Below are positions 15,799 through 22,794 of a stretch of DNA of 23,626 bases, piece by piece. Within the stretch, counting starts at the first letter, position 1. Each line of letters starts with the position of its first letter. Made by a program: the position numbers and the translations under genes. Below the pieces are notes generated by a model. It searched no databases. It had not been told where the DNA came from and saw only the letters and a program-made list of their open reading frames with translations. The stretch lies in contig DCHL01000057.1 in assembly GCA_002317595.1 (NCBI GenBank), positions 1 to 23,626 of the forward strand, read 5' to 3'. The stretch comes from Lachnospiraceae bacterium UBA1753. GTDB taxonomy: Bacteria > Bacillota > Clostridia > Lachnospirales > Lachnospiraceae.

Positions 15799-17443
15799 TC
15801 GTGGTAAAAGAAAGAAGTGGATATTGATGCCAAACAAGGAAAAACTCCTGCTGCTTGACTGCACATTACGGGACGGTGGCTTCATAAATGACTGGGAATT
15901 CGGTCATGAAAATATCATGAATATTTTTGAACGCGCGGTGAGTGCCGGAACCGATATCATCGAGCTCGGCTTCATTGATGAACGAAGAAGCTTCGACATT
16001 AACAGGACCATCATGCCGGACGGAGAGGCCGTGGATAAAATCTTTGAAGGGCTTGATAAGGGCGGCAGCATGCTCGTGGGAATGATTGACTACGGCACCT
16101 GCTCGGCTGACAGGATAAAGCCCTGCTCTGAGAGCATCATGGATGGAATCAGGGTTATTTTTAAGAAAAAAAATATGAGAGAGGCAGTGGCGTTCTGCGG
16201 TGAGCTAAAGGACAAGGGCTACAGGGTATTCGTCCAGCCTGTCTCCATAACTAGCTATTCGGATGAAGAGATGTCACTTCTGGTGGATATGGTTAACGAC
16301 CTTTCACCTGAGGCTATGTCCATGGTTGATACCTACGGACTGCTTCACGAGGGCAACCTCCTTCACTACTTTGACCTGATGGACGGACGCCTTGATAAGC
16401 ATATCAAGATGGGATATCACGCCCACAATAACTTCCAGCTGGGCTATTCCAACTCAATCGCTCTGATGGAGAGGAACATGGCAAAGCCTGAGGCGGAGAG
16501 AAGGACACTTGTGGTGGACGGATCGTCCTTCGGAATGGGCAAGGGTGCAGGCAATGCTCCAATAGAGCTTCTTGCGATGTACATGAACAGCCACTTTGGA
16601 AGGAATTTTGACATAAGCCAGATGCTGGAGACCATTGATGTCAGCATCATGAACATCTACTTAAAGCTCCCCTGGGGTTACTCACTTAAGTACTTCCTTG
16701 CGGCATCGAATGACTGCCATCCTAACTACGTGCAGCATCTGATGCAGAAGAGAACACTCTCGGTCAAGTCGGTAAATGAGATCCTTGACAGCATAGCGCC
16801 GAAGGAGAAGCTTGCGTACAACGCAGAGCATATCGAGGCGTTGTACAGGGAGTACCAGCAGAATGAGATAAATGATGACAGGGCGCTTGAGGGCCTTAGC
16901 GGAGAGCTTGCCGCTTCACCGGTGCTTGTGCTTGGACCTGGAAAGACAATACAGACACAGAAGTCAGACATTCAGGCCTTTGTGGCAAAAAATAAGCCGG
17001 TAGTCATTGCAATCAATTACGAGCCTGAGGACATCTATGCAGACTATATCTTCGTCACCAACGCAAAGCGGTATGTGACCCTTGAGGGTCACCTGACAGG
17101 ACGGGCGAAGATAATTGCCACCTCCAACATCACAAGGGCCAGAGGCAGCTTTGATTACCAGGTGGACTACGGCAGCCTGATTGACCCGAATTTCGAGATA
17201 CCAGACAGCTCACTGATTATGCTGATGAGGCTGTTTACAAAGCTTGGGGTAACGAGCGTTAACCTTGCGGGCTTTGACGGCTACACATCGAACTCGGGAG
17301 ACAACTACTTTAACATCGCCATGGAGTATGCGTTTGTGAAGGATATTGCAGATACCCTGAATGACTACACGAAGAAGGCGCTCGGGGAACTCTCAAAGAG
17401 TCTTGACATCACCTTCCTCACAAAATCGCACTACCAGGATTGA
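15791..17443 (+). CDS. DRE-TIM (HMGL/4-hydroxy-2-oxovalerate-type) aldolase with extra C-terminal domain
   Basis: 550 residues. The N-terminal ~330 form a DRE-TIM metal-dependent aldolase/lyase: LLLLDCTLRDGG (Arg27-Asp28 of the signature), VDTYGLL near residue 178, GYHAHNN with the HxH metal ligands near 210-212, and SSFGMGKGAGNAP near 243-255. The family cleaves or forms C-C bonds via pyruvate or acyl-CoA enolates. Residues ~375-540 form an additional domain beginning SPVLVLGPGKTIQ, followed by VVIAINYEPEDIYADYIFVTN; its style recalls DUF115/MptE-like or sialyltransferase-like Rossmann domains, a weak resemblance. ATG 15791 has GGAGG at ideal spacing and is chosen; ATG 15827 (MPNKEKLL...) is the alternative and would remove a basic leader. 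Its place between rfbH and the ThDP enzyme suggests a role in branched-sugar synthesis, but its substrate is unknown. Confidence 0.8.
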   Translation: MSLRGKRKKWILMPNKEKLLLLDCTLRDGGFINDWEFGHENIMNIFERAVSAGTDIIELGFIDERRSFDINRTIMPDGEAVDKIFEGLDKGGSMLVGMIDYGTCSADRIKPCSESIMDGIRVIFKKKNMREAVAFCGELKDKGYRVFVQPVSITSYSDEEMSLLVDMVNDLSPEAMSMVDTYGLLHEGNLLHYFDLMDGRLDKHIKMGYHAHNNFQLGYSNSIALMERNMAKPEAERRTLVVDGSSFGMGKGAGNAPIELLAMYMNSHFGRNFDISQMLETIDVSIMNIYLKLPWGYSLKYFLAASNDCHPNYVQHLMQKRTLSVKSVNEILDSIAPKEKLAYNAEHIEALYREYQQNEINDDRALEGLSGELAASPVLVLGPGKTIQTQKSDIQAFVAKNKPVVIAINYEPEDIYADYIFVTNAKRYVTLEGHLTGRAKIIATSNITRARGSFDYQVDYGSLIDPNFEIPDSSLIMLMRLFTKLGVTSVNLAGFDGYTSNSGDNYFNIAMEYAFVKDIADTLNDYTKKALGELSKSLDITFLTKSHYQD

Positions 17444-17504
17444 GGTTTGCGTTGCTTGCCGTGAAGAACTGGAGTGGAACTTACGGAAGGAATTGCATAT
17501 ACGG

Positions 17505-17568
17505 AGACGAGGTGTTCTCCGAGAAAATTTCGCATGCGGTAAAATTTTTGCAGGAGAATACCTCGTCT
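17505..17568 (+). promoter_or_regulatory. Long extended hairpin between aldolase and HAD phosphatase genes
   Basis: The outer stem runs from 17505-17520 (AGACGAGGTGTTCTCC) to 17553-17568 (GGAGAATACCTCGTCT), 16 bp with one G-T pair. Inside it AAAATTT (17524-17530) can pair with AAATTTT beyond the palindromic centre CGCATGCG (17531-17538). It lies in the 162-base spacer, 38 bases before the next ATG. It lacks a trailing T-tract, so it is more likely an mRNA-processing or stability element, or an attenuator-like structure, than a terminator. Confidence 0.55.
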
Positions 17569-17605
17569 AAGCACATATCGATGTTTTACAGGAAAGGAAT
17601 AGGTA

Positions 17606-18262
17606 ATGAGCAATTATAAAGCAGCCATCTTCGATGTGGACGGCACTTTACTGAATACACGCGAAGGCATCCTTGAGGCAATCAGGGACGCACTTGTGGA
17701 GGTGGGACTTCCCCCGCTTAAGAAGGAGGATGAGAAATATTTTATCGGACCTCCCATTCAGAAATCTGCGATGCAGGTATATGGCGTGACCAAGGAGGGA
17801 GCGCAGGAATTCGCTGAGGCTTACAGGAACTTGTACTCACAGCATGAGTACCTCTTCAAGGCTAGCCACTACGAGGGAATCCTTGAACTCATGAAGAACC
17901 TTAAGGCAGCGGGCATCAAGATTGCAATCGCAACCTACAAGAGAGAGGATTATGCACTTGATATCGTGGAGCACTTTGGCTTTATGGAGTATGCAGAGGT
18001 TGCCCACGGGGCAGATAACTTCAACAAGCTCACCAAGTCAGATATCATCAGGATGTGCATCAGCGAGATGGGACTCACACCCGCCGACTGTGTCATGATC
18101 GGAGATTCGGATAATGATGCCATTGGAGCAGACGGAATTGGATGTCCCTTTATTGGATGTACCTACGGATTTGGATTTACAAAGGATGAGGATGTGGACG
18201 AGTATCCCAACATCGGAAAAGCGGCAAAGCCGGCAGACATCCTTGGATATATCGTGGGATAG
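17606..18262 (+). CDS. HAD-superfamily phosphatase (phosphoglycolate phosphatase-like)
   Basis: A 218-residue HAD hydrolase with a helical cap. Motif I is FDVDGTLLNT (nucleophile Asp10, acid/base Asp12), motif II the Thr of IAIATYKRED, motif III the Lys in FNKLTKSD, and motif IV GDSDNDAIGA. The length and C1-type cap between motifs I and II match Gph/PgmB-like enzymes. AAGGA lies six bases before the ATG. In this operon it might remove phosphate from a sugar phosphate or aldolase product, or act as a housekeeping phosphatase; position is the only evidence. Family assignment is firm, substrate is not. Confidence 0.88.
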   Translation: MSNYKAAIFDVDGTLLNTREGILEAIRDALVEVGLPPLKKEDEKYFIGPPIQKSAMQVYGVTKEGAQEFAEAYRNLYSQHEYLFKASHYEGILELMKNLKAAGIKIAIATYKREDYALDIVEHFGFMEYAEVAHGADNFNKLTKSDIIRMCISEMGLTPADCVMIGDSDNDAIGADGIGCPFIGCTYGFGFTKDEDVDEYPNIGKAAKPADILGYIVG

Positions 18263-18298
18263 ATATGCTGGAATAGATATACTGGGACAAGGTCAGCA

Positions 18299-18735
18299 CC
18301 TTACAGAAACCAAGCAAAAAGTGAGAAATCTGTAAGGAAGTACCGGGCAGGCGAGCAAGTCCCTTACAGAAACCAAGCAAAAAGTGAGAAATCTGTAAGG
18401 AAGTACCGGGTAGGCGAGCAAGTCCCTTACAGAAACTAAGCAAAAAGTGAGAATTCTGTAAGGAAGTACTGGGTAGGCGAGCAAGCACCTTACAGAAACT
18501 AAGCAAAAAGCGAGAAATCTGTAAGGAAGAGCCGGGCAGGCGAGCAGACACCTTACAGAAACCAAGCAAAAAGTGAGAAATCTGTAAGGAAGTACCGGGC
18601 AGGGGTGAATGAGCCGGGCAGGCGAGCAAGTCCCTTACAGAATCTAAGCAAAAAGTGAGAAATCTGTAAGGAAGTACCGGGCAGGCGAGCAAGTCCCTTA
18701 CAGAAACTAAGCAGAAACTAAGCAAAGAACAACCA
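18299..18735. repeat. Six-plus tandem 63-bp repeats, each containing an inverted repeat
   Basis: Units start with CCTTACAGA at 18299, 18362, 18425, 18488, 18551 and 18633, with a partial unit at 18696. Period is exactly 63 bases, except the fifth unit, which is 82 owing to a 19-base internal duplication of GGGCAGG-type sequence. Each full unit has CCTTACAGA, a 21-base loop containing AAGCAAAAAGTGAGAA or a close variant, and TCTGTAAGG: a perfect 9-bp stem retained in every copy while loop and spacer vary. The spacer is near GAGCAAGTC at its end. The array fills the 500-base gap between the phosphatase and ThDP enzyme genes. It has no unique spacers, so it is not CRISPR. The minus strand is open across it only because 63 is a multiple of three. 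Confidence 0.9.
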
Positions 18736-18762
18736 GAAACACCTAGAAATGAGGAATGAATT

Positions 18763-20754
18763 GTGAAAAAGAAGATAGCGCAGATAATTGCAGATTTTCT
18801 TGTGGATAAGGGCGTGACCGACCTGTTTACTGTAACGGGCGGCGGCGCGATGCATCTCAATGATGCCCTGGGACACAAGGAGGGACTGAGAAGCATATAT
18901 AACCATCACGAGCAGGCATGTGCCATCGCTGCTGAAGGGTATGCGAGATATACAGGGAAGATAGCAGCGGTGTGTGTCACCTCTGGACCTGGCGGAACGA
19001 ATGCAATCACAGGAGTTCTCGGTGCATGGCAGGATTCAATCCCCATGTTTGTCGTGTCAGGACAGGTTAAGCGCGAGACGACAGTGCATGCGACGACAGT
19101 GCCCTTAAGGCAGCTCGGCGACCAGGAATTTGACATCACGGCCTGCGTTGGCTGCATGACAAAGTATGCAAAGCTTGTGTGGCAGCCCGAGGAGATAATG
19201 TATCACCTGGAGAAGGCCTGGTATCTTGCAAACAACGGAAGAAAGGGCCCTGTATGGCTTGATATTCCCCTCGACGTGCAGGCGGCCGTGGTTGATACGG
19301 ATGATTTGACAATGCATTTTGACCCGGTAATGGAATCGCCCTCAGAGGCCGAGGTGTGCAAGACGGCATCGGATACTACTGACACCTACGAGAGGATGGA
19401 AAATCCTGTATACGATGAGAGCCTTACGCCTGAAATACTGGAAAAAATAAGAGCGGCAAAGCGACCTGTAATTTTTGCGGGAACCGCAATTAACCACGCT
19501 GGGGCGAAGAATGAGTTTCTTATGCTGGCTGATACACTGCAGCTTCCTGTAGTGACTGCCTGGAACGCACATGACATCCTGGACGCTGATTCCCCCTACG
19601 ATGCCGGAAGACCGGGAACTGTCGGTAACAGAGGCGGCAATTTCGTTGTGCAGAACTGCGACCTGCTGCTGGTGCTCGGTTCGAGACTTAATATCAGGAT
19701 TGCGAGCTACAACTATAAGGATTTTGCAGGAAGTGCCTACAAGATTATTGTGGATATTGACGAGAAGGAGCTTAAGAAGCCTACCGTAGTTCCTGATATG
19801 CCCGTTCATGCAAACCTTAAGGATGTGTGCCTTTCACTTACTAAGGCTGTCCGCCGGAGAGAAGAGAACGGTGAGAACCTTGAGAGAATCATAGGCGACA
19901 AGTCGGCATGGCTTGAGTGGTGCACAACCACCAATAGGAGATACCCCGCCTGCAGACAGGAGTTCCTGAGAACTGATAAGCCGCTTAACCACTATGCCTT
20001 TAATGACAGGCTGTTCACGGAGTACCTTAAGGATGGAGATGCTGTGGGATGCGGAAATGGAGCAGCCTGCGTTGTGACCTTTCAGTCCTGCTATATCAAG
20101 AAGAACCAGAGAGTATTCACCAACTCGGGCTGTGCTGCAATGGGATATGGCTTCCCTGCGGCAATCGGAATGGCGGTTGCAAGAGAGAGCGCAAGTACAC
20201 ATGATCAGGATGGATATACCTACAGCATGAGGATTGCTGCCGGCGAAGGAGCAGACGAGGCGGTTGTAAAGAACCCTGAGAAACCCAGGGTAATCTGCAT
20301 CGATGGAGACGGAAGCTTCCAGATGAACATTCAGGAGCTTCAGACAGTGGTATATAACAATCTGAACCTCAAGATTATCATTATAAATAACAACGGTTAT
20401 CATTCAATAAGACAGACGCAGACGAATCTTTTCAAGGGGCAGCCCTATGTGGGTATCTGCGATGGAAACGGAGTATCCTTCCCTGACCTGTCAAAGCTTG
20501 CCCCCGCGTACGGCCTTCCCTACTACAGGGTGGACAGCTTGAAGGGAATGAAAACTGTGATGGACAAGTTCCTTAGCGAGGACGGTCCTGCGCTTTTGGA
20601 GGCTATTGTGGATGAGACTCAGAATTTTGAGCCAAAGCTCTCATCGAAGGTTCTGCCTGATGGAAGAATAGTGTCGCCTCCGCAGGATGACATGTTCCCC
20701 TTCCTTCCCAAGGAAGAATACGAAGCTAACAAGGATATGAGCAGATTTAGGTAG
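18763..20754 (+). CDS. ThDP-dependent enzyme, acetolactate synthase/YerE type
   Basis: 663 residues. The N-terminal Pyr domain has NHHEQACAIAAEGYAR with the ThDP-activating Glu50. The central domain has RPVIFAGTAINHAG and GRPGTVGNRGG, as in acetolactate synthases. The C-terminal PP domain has IDGDGSFQMNIQEL (GDGS near 515-518) and NNNGYHSIRQTQ for Mg-ThDP binding. In Yersinia, YerE is a ThDP/FAD enzyme that transfers a two-carbon unit from pyruvate to C4 of CDP-4-keto-3,6-dideoxyglucose; rfbG and rfbH here supply that acceptor. A housekeeping acetolactate synthase is less likely given the context and the size, about 100 residues over the family norm, with extra segments near residues 190-220 and 485-510. 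The start is GTG with a GAGGA about nine bases upstream. Confidence 0.85.
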   Translation: MKKKIAQIIADFLVDKGVTDLFTVTGGGAMHLNDALGHKEGLRSIYNHHEQACAIAAEGYARYTGKIAAVCVTSGPGGTNAITGVLGAWQDSIPMFVVSGQVKRETTVHATTVPLRQLGDQEFDITACVGCMTKYAKLVWQPEEIMYHLEKAWYLANNGRKGPVWLDIPLDVQAAVVDTDDLTMHFDPVMESPSEAEVCKTASDTTDTYERMENPVYDESLTPEILEKIRAAKRPVIFAGTAINHAGAKNEFLMLADTLQLPVVTAWNAHDILDADSPYDAGRPGTVGNRGGNFVVQNCDLLLVLGSRLNIRIASYNYKDFAGSAYKIIVDIDEKELKKPTVVPDMPVHANLKDVCLSLTKAVRRREENGENLERIIGDKSAWLEWCTTTNRRYPACRQEFLRTDKPLNHYAFNDRLFTEYLKDGDAVGCGNGAACVVTFQSCYIKKNQRVFTNSGCAAMGYGFPAAIGMAVARESASTHDQDGYTYSMRIAAGEGADEAVVKNPEKPRVICIDGDGSFQMNIQELQTVVYNNLNLKIIIINNNGYHSIRQTQTNLFKGQPYVGICDGNGVSFPDLSKLAPAYGLPYYRVDSLKGMKTVMDKFLSEDGPALLEAIVDETQNFEPKLSSKVLPDGRIVSPPQDDMFPFLPKEEYEANKDMSRFR

Positions 20755-20790
20755 AAAAAGATTTAAGTAGAAAAAGAAATACGTAGAATT
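20743..20790. repeat. Three tandem 16-bp repeats spanning the stop codon
   Basis: AGATTTAGGTAGAAAA (20743-20758), AGATTTAAGTAGAAAA (20759-20774) and AGAAATACGTAGAATT (20775-20790) are successive degenerate copies. The first contains the last codons and the TAG stop of the ThDP gene. The following bases to 20805 continue with related GAGTAAGAAAAAG sequence up to the next start. This spacer therefore seems to have grown by tandem duplication of the gene's own 3' end. Confidence 0.7.
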
Positions 20791-20805
20791 GAGTAAGAAA
20801 AAGAA

Positions 20806-22794
20806 TTGAGCAAGATTTCAAAGTACATTAAGAAAAATAGAATGAAGGCAGTCCTTTCCGTGGTTATCCTCGCATTTGGATTCCTCTCAATATTGGTACT
20901 GGCCCTTCTTCCTGATGTGGTCTTCTATAAAAAGGATATGCTTAAGGATGCGTTGCTGACGGTTCTTGCTGCGGCTGCGCCCTGGATTCCCTTCACTGTG
21001 AGGGGGACGAGGGCCAAGTGGCTTGATGAGTTTCTGATGCTGTTTGCCAGTGTGGTTTCCTACGCGATGATGGCAGACCTCAACATGTTCACCGGAAACT
21101 ATCCGCTGACGATGAAGAATGCAGTAATGAACGGCATCGTGCTGTTCTTCCTGTATAAGCTTGTGTACATCCTGATTGGAAGGCTGTGGATAACAGTGCT
21201 CTTGTCGGGCATGATTTGCTTCATATGGGGAGCAGCCAACTACTATGTGGAGACCTTCCGCGGCATGGCAATCCTTCCCTGGGAGGTAATCGCCGGAGCG
21301 GGAGCCGCTGCAAACGTGGCAGGAGGATATCAGTTCTTCCTGTACAAGCAGGAACTTTTCTGGGCACTGGCTATCATATTTTTTGCAGGAATGTGCTTCC
21401 ACGTGCAGAACGGAAGAAGCCTTAAGTTCAGGATTTCCTATGGGATACTGGCATTTGTCGTAACTACAGGTATTCTTTTTGGCCTGTGCGTCAGCCCTCA
21501 GTTTGAGGCGCTGTCAGATGACCTGTGTCTTATACAGATGAGATATGCAACGCAGGGAATCCCAGTGAGCTTCCTGCACTACGCAAGGCTCATGTTCACT
21601 GAAATGCCCGAGGGATATTCTGTGGAGGAATGTGAGAGAATTGTCGAGCTATATAACGACGAATGGAAGGCGGCAGCGGGCGCGAATGCTCCGACTCCGA
21701 AAAACGTGATCATCATTATGAGCGAGAGTTTTTCGGATTTCAGTCTGATAGGTCAGTCGGATATTGTCGATGAGTGTACGCCCTTCTTCAGAAGCCTTAA
21801 GGAGAATACAATCCGCGGCAACATCTACGTGCCTGTGTACGGAGCTGGAACCGTGAATTCAGAATACGAGGGTCTTACCGGCAACTCCATCGTGTTCCAG
21901 AAGGGACTTCCCTTCTCCTACGCCGTGCAGGAAAACAGGCCGTCGATTGCCAGGATATTTAAGGATCTGGGCTACAGCACCTATGGACTCCACCTGTTCA
22001 AGGCCAGCAATTACAACAGAGTCAAGGTCTATCCGTATCTTGGAATAGATGACTTCGTGACTATTGAGACTGTGGGGAATGACACGCCGGAAAAATATAG
22101 GATGAAGACCTCGGATTCCTGGAACTTCAAGGAGATTGAGGAGCTTGACAGGCAGAATGGCGACAAGCCCTTCTTCATGTTCAATGTAACCTACCAGAAT
22201 CACGCCGGATACGAGGATCCCATGGAGCTTGCAGATGAGCTTATCGACCTGTCAGAGTACGGCGATATGCCAAAGGCAGAGGTGTACATGACACTCATGA
22301 AGAAGTCGGATGATGCGCTAAGGGAGTTAATCACGTACTACGAGGCCTGTGATGAACCCACGATGATAATGTTCTTTGGCGATCATCAGCCCAAGGTTGA
22401 GGACGATTTCTACAACATGGTCTATGGAGGGAACCTTGCTGAGGCTCCGCTTGATGTACAGAACCTTAAGTACACGACGCCCTTCTTCATCTGGGCCAAC
22501 TATGATATTAAGGAGCAGGACCTTGGCGTGACCTCCGCCAACTACCTGCCGGAGCTGGTGCTTGAAGCTGCTGATGTGGCGCTTCCACCCTACTACCAGC
22601 TTCTCCATGAGATGAGGGAAAAATATCCCGTCTTCTCCGTGAATGAGGTAATTGATGAGGCAGGCAACAACCTGTCCTACGAGGATGTGATGGATGACCC
22701 ACTGGTGCGTGATTACAGGTTCCTCGAATACAACAACGTTAACGACAAGAGCGAAAATGTCCTTTGGGACGCTTATGGATGCAAGAGCGAATGA
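20806..22794 (+). CDS. LTA synthase-like phosphoglycerol transferase (sulfatase fold)
   Basis: 662 residues. About six or seven N-terminal hydrophobic segments (to ~residue 230) are followed by an extracytoplasmic sulfatase-fold domain. Metal and nucleophile motifs are visible: Glu307 in IIMSESFSDF, Thr349 in YGAGTVNSEYEGLTG, and Asp526-His527 in FFGDHQP; HAGY near 464 may bind substrate. The family transfers glycerol phosphate from phosphatidylglycerol to lipoteichoic acid or surface glycans. In a polysaccharide locus it could decorate the polymer with phosphoglycerol. The start is uncertain: TTG 20806 gives a basic leader before the first helix, and ATG 20842 is the alternative; neither has a clear Shine-Dalgarno. 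The stop overlaps the next gene's ATG. Confidence 0.88.
   Translation: MSKISKYIKKNRMKAVLSVVILAFGFLSILVLALLPDVVFYKKDMLKDALLTVLAAAAPWIPFTVRGTRAKWLDEFLMLFASVVSYAMMADLNMFTGNYPLTMKNAVMNGIVLFFLYKLVYILIGRLWITVLLSGMICFIWGAANYYVETFRGMAILPWEVIAGAGAAANVAGGYQFFLYKQELFWALAIIFFAGMCFHVQNGRSLKFRISYGILAFVVTTGILFGLCVSPQFEALSDDLCLIQMRYATQGIPVSFLHYARLMFTEMPEGYSVEECERIVELYNDEWKAAAGANAPTPKNVIIIMSESFSDFSLIGQSDIVDECTPFFRSLKENTIRGNIYVPVYGAGTVNSEYEGLTGNSIVFQKGLPFSYAVQENRPSIARIFKDLGYSTYGLHLFKASNYNRVKVYPYLGIDDFVTIETVGNDTPEKYRMKTSDSWNFKEIEELDRQNGDKPFFMFNVTYQNHAGYEDPMELADELIDLSEYGDMPKAEVYMTLMKKSDDALRELITYYEACDEPTMIMFFGDHQPKVEDDFYNMVYGGNLAEAPLDVQNLKYTTPFFIWANYDIKEQDLGVTSANYLPELVLEAADVALPPYYQLLHEMREKYPVFSVNEVIDEAGNNLSYEDVMDDPLVRDYRFLEYNNVNDKSENVLWDAYGCKSE

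Noticed and set aside
18299..18735. CRISPR array
   Set aside because: Units are continuous 63-mers without unique spacers, and no cas gene is present.
18177..18896. A 239-codon minus-strand open frame across the 63-bp repeats, encoding a Leu/Cys/Pro-rich repetitive protein
   Set aside because: It is open because the repeat period is a multiple of three. Both ends run antisense into real genes, and there is no plausible ribosome site or domain.
18763..20754. Housekeeping acetolactate synthase (ilvB) for branched amino acids
   Set aside because: No ilvN, ilvC or leu gene is nearby, the protein is unusually long, and it follows rfbG and rfbH, which supply a YerE-type substrate.
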